64,000 bases of DNA from NCBI RefSeq assembly GCF_045862745.1, contig NZ_BQXN01000010.1, positions 1 through 64,000 on the forward strand, in the 5' to 3' direction. The first letter of the stretch is position 1. Each line of letters begins with the position of its first letter. The translations under genes and the position numbers were made by a program. Positions 33,598-42,983 of the stretch are shown here, one piece after another. The notes under the pieces are model-generated. The model saw only the letters and a list, made by a program, of their open reading frames with translations, had not been told where the DNA came from and made no database searches. The stretch comes from Furfurilactobacillus entadae. GTDB lineage: Bacteria > Bacillota > Bacilli > Lactobacillales > Lactobacillaceae.

Positions 33598-35982
33598 ATG
33601 GCAGTTGATTACGACTCACAAGAATACTTAGACACAGTTGACGCCTACTGGCGCGCAGCTAACTACCTTTCAGTTGGGCAATTGTTCTTAAAGGACAACC
33701 CATTGTTAAAGGGTGACTTAACCGCAAACGACGTTAAAGTTAAGCCAATTGGTCACTGGGGGACAATCGTTCCTCAAAACTTCATTTACGCACATTTGAA
33801 CCGTGCCATCTTGAAGTACGACTTGGACATGTTCTACATCGAAGGTTCAGGTCACGGTGGTCAGGTCATGGTTTCAAACGCCTACCTTGATGGTTCATAC
33901 ACTGAGCGTTACCCACGTATCACTCAGGATGAAGAAGGTATGCAACGCTTGTTCAAGCAATTCTCATTCCCAGGTGGGGTTGCTTCACATGCTGCTCCTG
34001 AAACACCAGGTTCAATCCACGAAGGTGGCGAACTTGGTTACTCACTTTCACACGGTGTTGGTGCTATCTTAGATAACCCTGACGTTATTGCTGCTGTTGA
34101 AATTGGTGACGGGGAATCAGAAACTGGCCCACTGGCTGCTTCATGGATGTCAAGCAAGTTCATCAACCCAATCCACGACGGTGCTGTTTTGCCAATCGTT
34201 CAAGTTAACGGGTTCAAGATTTCTAACCCAACGATCCTTTCACGGATGAGCGATGCTGACTTAACTAAGTACTACGAAGGAATGGGCTGGTCACCAATCT
34301 TTGTTGAAACTGATGGTGACGACCACAAGACTGCCCACCAAGACATGGCTAAGGCAGTTGATGAAGCCGTTGAAAAGATCCAAGCTATTCAAAAGAATGC
34401 TCGTGAAAACAACGACGACTCATTACCAGTATGGCCAATGATCGTGCTTCGCGCACCTAAGGGTTGGACTGGTCCTAAGAAGGACTTGAACGGTAACCCA
34501 ATCGAAAACTCATTCCGTGCTCACCAAATTCCACTTCCTGTTGACGCTAACCACATGGAACACGTTGATCTGTTGATCGACTGGTTGAAGTCATACAAGC
34601 CTGAAGAATTGTTCAACGAAGACGGAACTCCTAAGGAATTCTTGTCAGCCGTTGAACCTAAGGGTGACCGTCGGATGGCTATGAACCCAATCACTAACGG
34701 TGGGGTTCACCCAGAACCATTGAAGTTAGCTGACATTCGTCAATTTGCCGTTCCTGAAAGTGATTTGAAGGACAACAGCAAGCAACGGATGGACATGCAA
34801 GTGTTATCAGAATTCACTGCTGACACGATGAAAGAAAACGAAAACACGTTCCGGATCATGGGACCTGACGAAACGATGTCAAACCGTCTCTGGGATGTCT
34901 TTGATGTTACCAACCGTCAATGGATGGAAGACATCAAGGAACCTAACGATGAATACGTGGCTCATTCAGGCCGTGTTCTTGACGCTCAATTGTCAGAACA
35001 CCAAGCTGAAGGTTGGTTAGAAGGTTACGTTCTGACTGGTCGTCATGGTTTCTTCGCTTCATACGAATCATTCACGCGTGTTATCGACTCAATGTTGACA
35101 CAACACTACAAGTGGTTACGTAAGGCGCAAGAACAAAACTGGCGTCACGATTACCCATCATTGAACATCATCAACACTTCCACTGTGTTCCAACAAGACC
35201 ACAATGGTTACACTCACCAAGACCCAGGTATGCTTGGTCACATGGCTGAAAAGGGTCATGAACTGGTTAACGAATACTTGCCAGCTGACGCTAACTCATT
35301 GTTAGCTGTTATGAACAAGTCATTACAAAGTCGCGAAGTGATCAACTTGATCGTTGCTTCCAAGCACCCACGGACTCAATGGTTCTCCATTGACGAAGCT
35401 ACGGAATTGGTTAACAACGGTTTGGGAATCATTCCTTGGGCTTCTAACGACGATAACGTTGAACCAGATGTTGTCTTTGCAGCAGCTGGGACTGAACCAA
35501 TGATGGAAAGCTTAGCTGCCGTTTCATTACTGCACGAAAGCTTCCCAGAATTGAAGTTCCGCTTCATCAACGTTGTTGACCTGTTGAAGCTTCGTAAGAA
35601 GGGTGACGACCAAGACGACCGTGGAATGACGGACGAAGAATTCGACCGTTACTTCACAACTGACAAGCCAGTTATCTTTGCTTTCCATGGTTTCGAAAAC
35701 ACGTTGCGTGGTTTGATTTACGACCGTCACAACCACAACGTTCACTTCCATGGTTACCGTGAAAACGGGGACATCACGACACCATTTGACATGCGTGTTC
35801 TGAACGAAATGGACCGTTACCACTTGGCTAAGGATGCCATCAACGCATCTAAGTTTGCTGAACAAGCCGGCGAATTCACTCAACACATGGACGACATGGT
35901 TGCTAAACATAACCAATTCATCCGTGATGAAGGTACCGACATGCCAGAAGTAAACGCATGGCAATGGAAAGACATCAAGTAA
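33598..35982 (+). CDS. xpk: Xylulose-5-phosphate/fructose-6-phosphate phosphoketolase
   Basis: This 794-residue TPP enzyme splits xylulose-5-P to acetyl-P and glyceraldehyde-3-P, the defining step of heterolactic fermentation. Visible family features: GHWGTIVPQNF, EGSGHGGQ, GELGYSLSHG, the TPP-binding GDGESETGP...NP, and TVFQQDHNGYTHQDPG in the second domain. Full family length. Ribosome binding site AAGGAG before ATG 33598. Codon use is very strongly biased, with near-exclusive optimal codons, indicating one of the most abundant proteins of the cell. Confidence 0.98.
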   Translation: MAVDYDSQEYLDTVDAYWRAANYLSVGQLFLKDNPLLKGDLTANDVKVKPIGHWGTIVPQNFIYAHLNRAILKYDLDMFYIEGSGHGGQVMVSNAYLDGSYTERYPRITQDEEGMQRLFKQFSFPGGVASHAAPETPGSIHEGGELGYSLSHGVGAILDNPDVIAAVEIGDGESETGPLAASWMSSKFINPIHDGAVLPIVQVNGFKISNPTILSRMSDADLTKYYEGMGWSPIFVETDGDDHKTAHQDMAKAVDEAVEKIQAIQKNARENNDDSLPVWPMIVLRAPKGWTGPKKDLNGNPIENSFRAHQIPLPVDANHMEHVDLLIDWLKSYKPEELFNEDGTPKEFLSAVEPKGDRRMAMNPITNGGVHPEPLKLADIRQFAVPESDLKDNSKQRMDMQVLSEFTADTMKENENTFRIMGPDETMSNRLWDVFDVTNRQWMEDIKEPNDEYVAHSGRVLDAQLSEHQAEGWLEGYVLTGRHGFFASYESFTRVIDSMLTQHYKWLRKAQEQNWRHDYPSLNIINTSTVFQQDHNGYTHQDPGMLGHMAEKGHELVNEYLPADANSLLAVMNKSLQSREVINLIVASKHPRTQWFSIDEATELVNNGLGIIPWASNDDNVEPDVVFAAAGTEPMMESLAAVSLLHESFPELKFRFINVVDLLKLRKKGDDQDDRGMTDEEFDRYFTTDKPVIFAFHGFENTLRGLIYDRHNHNVHFHGYRENGDITTPFDMRVLNEMDRYHLAKDAINASKFAEQAGEFTQHMDDMVAKHNQFIRDEGTDMPEVNAWQWKDIK

Positions 35983-36013
35983 TTTCGCGATTACTTGAGT
36001 GTTGACCGATTTG

Positions 36014-36051
36014 AAAACGCACATCAATCTTCGGATTGATGTGCGTTTTTG
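36014..36051 (+). terminator. Terminator of xpk
   Basis: AAAACGCACATCAATC / GATTGATGTGCGTTTT with a TTCG tetraloop. Confidence 0.93.
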
Positions 36052-36156
36052 TGTTACGAATGGGAATTAATTCGTGTTAAACGTTGCGTCGCCTTGAGAT
36101 TAGTTTAATAATAAAATATTAGGACTAATCTGAACGAACAGGGCGAGGTGAAACCA

Positions 36157-36603
36157 ATGGCAAAAACAGAAGTAGTGGAACTGACTAACTTAGTGCTTGT
36201 GTCTGACAATGAAACAAATCAAATTCTGGTGGAAGATCGGAAAAATCCCGATTGGCCGGGCTACACCTTTCCTGGTGGCCATGTGAAGCAGGGTGAGAGT
36301 TTCGTTGATTCAGCCATTCGCGAGGTTAAAGAAGAGACTGGGCTGACGATCCATAACCCGATTTTTTGTGGATTCAAGGAATTTATGACGGACAATGGTC
36401 GCTACATCGTGGCCCTTTTTCGGACCGACTCCTTTTCTGGAGAAGTTCGTTCCTCCTCTGAGGGGACCGTTTGCTGGATGCGCCGGGATGAACTTTTTGA
36501 ACATCACTTTGCAACAGATGTGGATAAGCTATTAGAAGTGTTTGAAAAACGGAATATTTCTGAGCTCAGCTACTTAAATGACCCTAAGGGTGAATTCAAA
36601 TAA
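36157..36603 (+). CDS. Nudix hydrolase
   Basis: This 148-residue protein carries a complete Nudix box (Gx5Ex7REVxEExGL: GHVKQGE...REVKEETGL). It resembles 8-oxo-dGTP diphosphatase (MutT/YtkD-like) proteins, hydrolysing nucleoside diphosphate-linked compounds with Mg2+; exact substrate unknown. GAGGTG lies 6 nt before ATG 36157, so the upstream GTG at 36148 is not used. It sits alone between xpk and degV. Confidence 0.92.
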   Translation: MAKTEVVELTNLVLVSDNETNQILVEDRKNPDWPGYTFPGGHVKQGESFVDSAIREVKEETGLTIHNPIFCGFKEFMTDNGRYIVALFRTDSFSGEVRSSSEGTVCWMRRDELFEHHFATDVDKLLEVFEKRNISELSYLNDPKGEFK

Positions 36604-36614
36604 AAACGAATTTA

Positions 36615-36628
36615 AGTGAGTGCTCACT
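36615..36628 (+). promoter_or_regulatory. Candidate TetR-type operator upstream of degV
   Basis: AGTGAG-TG-CTCACT is a perfect 6+2+6 palindrome, a shape common for TetR-family operators. It is just upstream of a weak degV promoter with TATAAT at about 36651. No tetR gene is nearby. Confidence 0.45.
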
Positions 36629-36758
36629 CGTGATTGTTTATCAAAGCGCGTATAATAAAGTCATGAGAATATCCGGGTGAAAAGCTCGATAACGTCGTGT
36701 TTGTTGGCGAAATGATTGCGACAAGACACCGACCGAATACAAAAGTGAGGCAAGGACG

Positions 36759-37640
36759 ATGAAGACAGCAGTCATTACAGATAGTGCCAGTTATTTAGAC
36801 CCAGAGGTTGCGATGGCAGCAGGCATTCACGTGGTCCCCATCACGGTGATTTTTGGGACCCAGACATACCTCGAAAACGTTGACATTACGAGTGAACAAT
36901 TTTATCAACGGATGCGGGAAGAAAAAAAGATGCCGTCCACGGCACAAGTGACAATGATGCAAATGCAAGCGGTGTTCGATGAACTGATTGCTGACGGGTA
37001 TGATGAAGTGATCTGCATTCATCTTTCTAGTGGCATCACGACCTTTTTGCAGAACCTCACGGCGTACGCACCGACCGTGACTGGCATCAAGGTTTATCCG
37101 TTTGATTCACAAATGGCCAGCGAAGGTGAGGCCTGGTTGGCGCTGTTAGCCGCAAAGATGGCCAAGGCGGGGAAGAATGCCGCTGATATTTTACCGGCCT
37201 TAGAACACCTGAGAGCGACGACACACGTGTACTTTGTTGTCGACGACCTCAGTCATTTATTGCGCACGGGGCGAATTACGAATAGTTCGGCCTTTGTGGG
37301 GAATTTATTGCGGATCAAACCAATTTTGACGTTTGAAGATGCTAAAATCGTCGGGTTAACGAAGGAACGAACGGCTAAACGGGCGTTTCAAAAGGTGAAA
37401 CAGGACTTTGAACAGTCCTTGACGACAATAACCGCTCCAGTCCGGGTGGGAATCATCGACGGGAATAACCCAACGGCCAGCGAGGAATGGTTGACGGATC
37501 TATCAAGTTCCGCTGAAACTGCGACTGGCGTTACACCAGCCTTTGAAACTGCGCACATCGGCGCGTCTATCGGTGTTCATACAGGTGAAAAAGTGATGGG
37601 CCTTGTGTGGGCAGAAGACTGGCAGACACTCGGCGAATAA
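36759..37640 (+). CDS. DegV family fatty-acid-binding protein
   Basis: This 293-residue DegV protein has the family N-terminus (KTAVITDSASYLDP), the lipid-binding STAQV/HLSSGITTF motifs (with Ser in the SSG loop), and LSHLLRTGRIT. DegV/FakB proteins present fatty acids to the FakA kinase for phospholipid synthesis; not all DegV proteins are FakB. AGGCAAGGACG precedes ATG 36759. A palindromic operator candidate lies upstream at 36615. Confidence 0.93.
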   Translation: MKTAVITDSASYLDPEVAMAAGIHVVPITVIFGTQTYLENVDITSEQFYQRMREEKKMPSTAQVTMMQMQAVFDELIADGYDEVICIHLSSGITTFLQNLTAYAPTVTGIKVYPFDSQMASEGEAWLALLAAKMAKAGKNAADILPALEHLRATTHVYFVVDDLSHLLRTGRITNSSAFVGNLLRIKPILTFEDAKIVGLTKERTAKRAFQKVKQDFEQSLTTITAPVRVGIIDGNNPTASEEWLTDLSSSAETATGVTPAFETAHIGASIGVHTGEKVMGLVWAEDWQTLGE

Positions 37641-37650
37641 GCACAAAAGA

Positions 37651-37694
37651 AAAGCGGCTGCTTTCCCAGATTTTTGGGAAGGCAGTCGCTTTAG
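37651..37694 (+). terminator. Terminator of degV
   Basis: AAAGCGGCTGC-TTCCC / GGGAA-GGCAGTCGCTTT stem, 10 bp after the stop. Confidence 0.8.
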
Positions 37695-37721
37695 TGTCGG
37701 TAGAAATAGGGGCATCGGTCA

Positions 37722-38699
37722 TTATTGTTGGTGACTTAGGGACACTGGCTGGCTTGCGGGTTGCTGAGCCAGAGTGGGGAAGCCACGTGTCTCCGCCACA
37801 ATGTACAGCGGCCGTTCACGTGATTGATTAAAAATACGTCCCAGGTATTGGCCGAGAAAGCCAATACTAGTGAGGATCATACCGCCGATAATGAGAAGCG
37901 CGCAGAGGGTGATGATGGTTGGCGTAAAGCCGAACCAGATGGCGCTGATGACATCGACCAGGGCGGCAATAAACAGCGTGGTTCCAAACCAAGTCGCAAG
38001 TTTTAACGGGAGGTTTGAAAATGAGGTGACGCCATCCATTGCGAGTCGAATCATCTTCCGGAGGGGATATTTGGATTCGCCGTCTGTTCGCGGTTGGCGC
38101 TCGTACGTAACAGCCTGTTGGTTAAAACCGATCCAGCTGACCATGCCCCGGACAAACGGTTCGTCTTCGTTCATTTGATCAAGAACGTTCACGACCTTAC
38201 GATCCATTAACCGAAAGTCGCCGGTATCGACGGGAATGTCAACGTTCGTAATGGCGTGTAATAAGCGGTAAAAGGCACTAGCGGAAGTCTTTTTAAACCA
38301 GGATTCACCATCGCGTTGTGATCGTTGACCGTAGACAACGTCAGCGCCACGTTGCCAGGCATTGATCATGTCACCGATGACGGCTGGTGGGTCCTGAAGA
38401 TCTGCGTCCATCACGACAACTGCGTCACCTGTGGCATAGCGGATGCCAGCGGTAATGGCCAGCTGATGCCCAAAGTTTCGTGAAAAGCGAATTAACCGCA
38501 TGTCAGGGTAAAACGCGCTGGCCTTTTTAAGTTTATCAATGGTTGTGTCACTAGACCCGTCGTCCACAAAAATCACTTCGTAACGTTCAGGTCGCTGGTT
38601 GATGAAGCCCTGGACGGTGCGCAACGTCTTCATGATTAACGCTTCTTCATTGTAAACGGGCATGACGATGGAAATTAACGGTGGGATTGCTTCGGGCAT
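37722..38699 (-). CDS. Polyprenyl-phosphate glycosyltransferase, GT2 (GtrB/YkcC-like)
   Basis: This protein of about 325 residues begins IPPLISIVMPVYNEE and has FVDDGSSD, MDADLQDPP (DxD) and YGQRSQRDGE, the marks of GT2 dolichol/undecaprenyl-phosphate glycosyltransferases. Two C-terminal helices (about 235-295) anchor it. It would load a sugar onto undecaprenyl phosphate at the inner membrane face. ATG 38699 is chosen because AAAGGAC lies 9-10 nt upstream; GTG 38708 would be too close. It is in an operon with a GT39 enzyme 31 bp upstream, like ykcC-ykcB of Bacillus. Confidence 0.9.
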   Translation of the reverse strand: MPEAIPPLISIVMPVYNEEALIMKTLRTVQGFINQRPERYEVIFVDDGSSDTTIDKLKKASAFYPDMRLIRFSRNFGHQLAITAGIRYATGDAVVVMDADLQDPPAVIGDMINAWQRGADVVYGQRSQRDGESWFKKTSASAFYRLLHAITNVDIPVDTGDFRLMDRKVVNVLDQMNEDEPFVRGMVSWIGFNQQAVTYERQPRTDGESKYPLRKMIRLAMDGVTSFSNLPLKLATWFGTTLFIAALVDVISAIWFGFTPTIITLCALLIIGGMILTSIGFLGQYLGRIFNQSRERPLYIVAETRGFPTLAQQPASQPVSLSHQQ

Positions 38700-38730
38700 G
38701 ATCCTCACGTCCTTTCTAAAGGCAACAAGA

Positions 38731-40956
38731 TTAATTTAATTGGTAAAGGGTACCGCTACTCATGCCGCCACCCATTGGTTGGGCATTCTTTGTGCTTGTT
38801 GATGAGGTCGCGCCCTTGGTGGTTGGTTTTGTTGCGCCTGGTTGTTTTGTCCCAGATGGTTTTGTGCCACTTGGTTTCTTCATGCCAGTCGGTGCACCAC
38901 CAGGGGCACCATTACCGCCCATGTCACTTGGCGCAGCCCCTTGTTTTTTCGTTGGTGCGGCTGTTTTAGCCGCTGATTTGCTGGTTGTTGTTGAGGTTCC
39001 GCCATATTTTGAGGCACTAATTTTGGTTCCGTTTTTCTCAACCCACTTAACGATGGCGCTGCTACTACTGCTCTTACCAGCAACGTAGAAGTATTTAACT
39101 TGGCCTTCTTTGACCAACTTCTTGAACTGCTTCAAAGAGATGGCGTTATCAGTTCCGTTAAATCCGCCGATCGTCATCACCGCTTTCCCGGTTTTGATGA
39201 TGTACGGGGCTGCGGTTCCAGAATCCATTGTCGCAAACAGATACTTGGCGGTCCCATTGTGTTTTTCAAGGTAGTTAACCAGTTTAGTATTAGCTGATTC
39301 ACTGCCCATTCCGCCACTGGAGGCACCACCACTGGTTAATAGATCAGGACCAGCTGTTGGAATCGCTGCGGATTCAGCGGCAATTGTTGGTGTTAAGGAC
39401 CAAAATCCAGGGGCTAACGATAAAATCGTAACGGCTGTGGCCGTTGTTGCCATTGCTTTGCGATAGGTGGTAAAGACAAAGGCAACTAGGGCCGCTGTTG
39501 CCACTGATCCAAGTCCAATGAGCCAACTGAGCCATGGATAGTCAGAATAAACGTACCAGGCTTGAAGTGCAGCCGTGGCCAAAAGACCACCAGCAAAAAT
39601 GAACCGTTGCCATAATTGCCGACCTGTCTTAATGGCTTTCAAGTAGGTCGCAACACCAATTCCAGCGAGAATGGCAAGTGGCGGTGCAAGCATAATCATG
39701 TAGTAGGGGTGGAAGAAACCGGCAATACTGAAGAAGCCAGCGACGGGAACCAACCATGCGGCCCAGTACCAAAGCTGTTGTTGATTCTTCGTGGTTTGCC
39801 ACCACTTTTTCTTCCGGTCGGATTCATAAAGGTAGCTCCCAATCAAACCGGTTAGGGCGAGTAGGAAGAACCAGCTGACCTGACCACCAAGCGCTTGTTG
39901 GAAGAGTCGGAATGGGCCAGCAGTTCCGATGTTAAAGGCACCACCGCCACCACCGGCTGTTGCGCCACCGGTCGCAGCTTTGCCACCGGTCGCAGCTTTG
40001 CCACCAGTTGTTTGTTTCATCCCAGTTGGTGCGCTACCCGTTGGCTTTTTCGTGCCGGATGGCGCTTTACCCGTCTTGCTCCCGGTTGGTGGGGTGCCCG
40101 TTTTCGAGGCTGATCCTTCAGACTTACCAGTTGAGCCCATGCCGGGGAAACGACTCCCGGTTCCGGTCGATTGGCCGAGTAACCGTTGTGACCCGTTATA
40201 CCCAAAGGCAAGGTTTAAAACGGAGTTTGTCGATGAGCTACCGATGTACGGGCGACTACTTTTACTGGTGGAATCAACGGCAAGTGGCCACGCTAAGGTG
40301 AAGACGGCGAGGGCAGCTGTCGCATACAGTAAGTGAAGGACCTTTTTCTTCCAGCCAACCGTGCTCGCAATCCAGTAAAAGAAGTACATTGCTGGTAGAA
40401 GCATGAAAGCTTGCAACATTTTGATGTTGAAGGAGACCCCGATAAGGGCAAACGAAACGACAACTAACCATGTCTTTTTGTTAACAACGGCTTTTTGTAA
40501 TAGGTAACCGGCTAACAATAAGAAAAAGACCAGGGTCGCATCCATATTATTTGTTCGCGAATCGGCGACTACGACCGGGGTAATGGTCATGAACAGGGCA
40601 CTCAGGTTAGCAGCCAGGCGACCAAAATAGGGTTTAACCATCGCGTAGATCAACCACACGGAACCGATTCCGAACAGGACGGATGAGAGGACAATGCTCC
40701 ATCCGTGCAGACCAAAGATCTTAACCGAGATGGCCATGAACCATAAGGCGACTGGCGGCTTATCCACGGTGATGAAGCCTGCAGGGTCGAAACTAGCATA
40801 CCAAAAGTTTTTCCAACTCTTCGTCATGCTGACAATGGCTGAGGTGTAGAAATCATTGGCAGAACCAGCCTGCCAGATGTTCCATCCGTAAAGAAAGGCG
40901 GCGAGGATCAAAATCCCGACGAGCCACCAATCCCAGTGTTTTAAACGTTGTTTCAT
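38731..40956 (-). CDS. Membrane glycosyltransferase, GT39/ArnT-like (YkcB-like) with Gly/Ser/Thr/Lys-rich inserts
   Basis: This 741-residue protein has an N-terminal GT-C fold of about 8 helices with the early acidic motif region (ASFDPAGFITVDKPPVALWF) and SRTNNMDATLVFF. A low-complexity Gly/Ser/Thr/Lys/Pro-rich insert of about 95 residues (about 265-355, repeated GGKAAT) follows the core. More helices come next, then an extracytoplasmic domain with a second low-complexity tail near the C-terminus. GT39 enzymes take sugar from polyprenyl phosphate and add it to a polymer outside. The adjacent GtrB-like gene probably makes the donor; no GtrA-type flippase is seen. Confidence 0.88.
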   Translation of the reverse strand: MKQRLKHWDWWLVGILILAAFLYGWNIWQAGSANDFYTSAIVSMTKSWKNFWYASFDPAGFITVDKPPVALWFMAISVKIFGLHGWSIVLSSVLFGIGSVWLIYAMVKPYFGRLAANLSALFMTITPVVVADSRTNNMDATLVFFLLLAGYLLQKAVVNKKTWLVVVSFALIGVSFNIKMLQAFMLLPAMYFFYWIASTVGWKKKVLHLLYATAALAVFTLAWPLAVDSTSKSSRPYIGSSSTNSVLNLAFGYNGSQRLLGQSTGTGSRFPGMGSTGKSEGSASKTGTPPTGSKTGKAPSGTKKPTGSAPTGMKQTTGGKAATGGKAATGGATAGGGGGAFNIGTAGPFRLFQQALGGQVSWFFLLALTGLIGSYLYESDRKKKWWQTTKNQQQLWYWAAWLVPVAGFFSIAGFFHPYYMIMLAPPLAILAGIGVATYLKAIKTGRQLWQRFIFAGGLLATAALQAWYVYSDYPWLSWLIGLGSVATAALVAFVFTTYRKAMATTATAVTILSLAPGFWSLTPTIAAESAAIPTAGPDLLTSGGASSGGMGSESANTKLVNYLEKHNGTAKYLFATMDSGTAAPYIIKTGKAVMTIGGFNGTDNAISLKQFKKLVKEGQVKYFYVAGKSSSSSAIVKWVEKNGTKISASKYGGTSTTTSKSAAKTAAPTKKQGAAPSDMGGNGAPGGAPTGMKKPSGTKPSGTKQPGATKPTTKGATSSTSTKNAQPMGGGMSSGTLYQLN
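39966..40011 (-). repeat. 15-bp tandem repeat within the GT39 gene
   Basis: GCCACCGGTCGCAGCTTT-type units occur about three times in tandem, encoding GGKAAT repeats in the extracytoplasmic low-complexity region. Slippage could change their copy number. Confidence 0.7.
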
Positions 40957-41135
40957 AGCGTCACTTCCTAGGTTGAGTTTATGGATTAACGATGAGTAGA
41001 AGTCCCAATTGCTAAAACATTACGTTCTAGGATAGCCGTGCAGGCATAAAGTGGACTTAACTGAACCTAAACCAAAGCTTAAACGGGGAGAATAGCGTGA
41101 ATGAGTAGAGGAAAAGTGACGGATTAATGCACAAT

Positions 41136-41171
41136 AAAAGGGCCAAAATCATTATTGATTTTGGCCCCTTT
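41136..41171 (-). terminator. Terminator of the uspA gene
   Basis: AAAGGGGCCAAAATC / GATTTTGGCCCTTTT in the minus direction. The 40957-41135 gap shows no gene. Confidence 0.9.
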
Positions 41172-41198
41172 AGTTTGAATTCAATTTGTTGTTGATGC

Positions 41199-41654
41199 TT
41201 ATTTATCGGCGTTAATTTTAACGATCAAAACGTCAACGTCGGCGTTACGGCTTACGTAGTTGGTTACAGAACCAACCATTAACCGTTCAACGGCGTTTAG
41301 ACCGGTGGTTCCCATAACAATCAATTCGTTGCCGTGATCATGAGGAAATTCACGGGAGATGACGGGTTTCGGGTTCCCGAACCGGACGTGGATATCAACA
41401 TCTTTAACACCAGCATCTTCAGCCTGCTTTTTTAAGGCTTCTAAGCGGTTTTGAACGTCTTCTACCAACCGGTAAATGACGTCACCACTAACAGCACCAC
41501 CGTAACTGTCAGAAAATTGGTTAACTTCCAACACGTTCAGGATATCTAAATGTGTGTCGTTGCGTTTTGCAACTTCAATGGCTTTTTCAAGGACTGGGTC
41601 AGTGGCCTTGGAACCGTCGACTGGCGCGAGGATATTTTTATATTGTTGTAACAT
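41199..41654 (-). CDS. Universal stress protein (UspA family)
   Basis: This 151-residue cytoplasmic protein has the Usp fold with an early Asp (APVDGSKA) and the ATP-binding G-x2-G-x9-G-S motif (GTTGLNAVERLMVGSV). It is of the ATP-binding class, typically dimeric and induced under starvation or acid stress. ATG at 41654 has AGGGTGGCATGTAATC upstream. It diverges from lplA across a 303-bp gap that holds a cre-like element. Confidence 0.93.
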   Translation of the reverse strand: MLQQYKNILAPVDGSKATDPVLEKAIEVAKRNDTHLDILNVLEVNQFSDSYGGAVSGDVIYRLVEDVQNRLEALKKQAEDAGVKDVDIHVRFGNPKPVISREFPHDHGNELIVMGTTGLNAVERLMVGSVTNYVSRNADVDVLIVKINADK

Positions 41655-41957
41655 GATTACATGCCACCCTTCTCTCGATTAAAAACGTTGATTGTACCTT
41701 ACATTTATTATACCGTTTATTACTAATAATGTAAGCGATTTACTCCATTGGAGAAGAAAAAGTGCGTGGTTTTTTCATTGTGGTAACTGGAATGAGGGGG
41801 ATAACGGGCAAGAAAAAGTTTGTGAAGTCACAATGATGAAACGCGGCAACATCACAATTGTGTCCGCTTTCAGAAAGTGCTAACATCAACGTAACGGCAG
41901 AATGGGCGGATGAAGTCTCACCCGTTATTGTTGATTTGACTTAGGGGGCTAACCATT
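41655..41957 (+). promoter_or_regulatory. Divergent control region between uspA and lplA
   Basis: No credible gene is seen. TGTAAGCGATTTAC (41730-41743) matches cre at 12 of 14 positions. TTGTGA-AG-TCACAA (41820-41833, perfect 6+2+6) and CACAATTGTG (41853-41862, perfect 10-mer) are palindromes 20 bp apart upstream of lplA. Confidence 0.45.
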
Positions 41958-42968
41958 ATGTATTATGTTTCGATGACATCGCACAACATTGGTGAAAACT
42001 TAGCAACTGAACAATATTTAATGAATAACAAGCAATTTGACGAACCATTACTCTTGTTCTATTACGAAGAACCTTGTATCATCGTGGGCCGGAATCAAAA
42101 CACGATGGAAGAAATCAACCAGAAGTACGTTCAGGAACATAACATTCGGGTAACGCGCCGGTTGTCCGGTGGTGGAGCGGTTTATCAGGATCTAGGGAAC
42201 CTGTGCTTTAGTTTTGTGGTGGACTCAAACAGTGAAGCTTTTGGGGACTTTAAGTCATTCACGAAGCCGATCGTAACGGCCTTGCAAAAGATGGGGGCTG
42301 AATCCGTTCAAGTTTCTGGTCGAAATGACATTTTGGTGGACGGTCGTAAATTCTCCGGTAACGCCATGTACACACGAAACGGGAAGACGTTCTCTCATGG
42401 AACCCTGATGTTGGATGTTGATCTGGACGTTGTGACCCATGCGTTGAACGTTCCAGAAGATAAAATTGCCTCAAAGGGAATTAAATCAGTTCGCTCACGG
42501 GTGACGAACCTGCGGCCGTACCTTGCTCCAGACTATCAGGATATTGATGTTCCAACGTTCCGGGACCTTTTACTGAAAGAACTATTTGATGTTAACGACC
42601 TAGCTGACATCAAGTCACATGAATATGTTGTCACCCCGGAAGATCAGAAAGAAATCGACAAGTTGTACGAACAATATTACAATAATTGGGACTGGGTTTA
42701 CGGAAATTCACCAGCGTTTACGGTGAAAAAACGTCAACACTTTGATTACGGGACGATTGATGCACGGCTTGACGTTCAGGATGGGAAAATTGTGAACCTG
42801 AAATTCTATGGCGATTTCTTTGGGCCAGAAGATGTGACGACCCTATCGGATCAGCTGACGGACATTAAGTATGACCGTGATCACTTAGAAGGTGCATTAC
42901 GTGACGTAGACCTCAGTAAATATTTCGTTGGCATTTCAAAGGAACAACTCATTGATCTGTTGGCATAG
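41958..42968 (+). CDS. lplA: Lipoate-protein ligase A
   Basis: This 336-residue ligase activates lipoate with ATP and attaches it to a lysine on lipoyl domains (PDH E2, GcvH and others). The catalytic domain shows RRLSGGGAVYQDLGNLCFSF and GRNDILVDGRKFSGNAMY, with the conserved Lys in GRKFSG. The C-terminal accessory domain (about 250-336) is present. GGGGG precedes ATG 41958. The substrate lipoyl proteins are not encoded in this window. Confidence 0.93.
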   Translation: MYYVSMTSHNIGENLATEQYLMNNKQFDEPLLLFYYEEPCIIVGRNQNTMEEINQKYVQEHNIRVTRRLSGGGAVYQDLGNLCFSFVVDSNSEAFGDFKSFTKPIVTALQKMGAESVQVSGRNDILVDGRKFSGNAMYTRNGKTFSHGTLMLDVDLDVVTHALNVPEDKIASKGIKSVRSRVTNLRPYLAPDYQDIDVPTFRDLLLKELFDVNDLADIKSHEYVVTPEDQKEIDKLYEQYYNNWDWVYGNSPAFTVKKRQHFDYGTIDARLDVQDGKIVNLKFYGDFFGPEDVTTLSDQLTDIKYDRDHLEGALRDVDLSKYFVGISKEQLIDLLA

Positions 42969-42983
42969 AAAGGGTTTTACTAG

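Noticed and set aside
35527..36027. A 166-codon open frame antisense to the end of xpk
   Set aside because: It is a by-product of the extreme codon bias of xpk; it has no ribosome binding site, and its composition is that of reversed optimal codons.
39929..40336. Long open frames antisense to the GT39 low-complexity region
   Set aside because: Gly/Pro/Ala-rich repeats leave stop-free frames on the other strand; the true frame continues through with membrane helices on both sides.
41692..41883. A 63-codon frame between uspA and lplA
   Set aside because: It begins with TTG, lacks a ribosome binding site, has no domain, and overlaps palindromes better explained as control sites.
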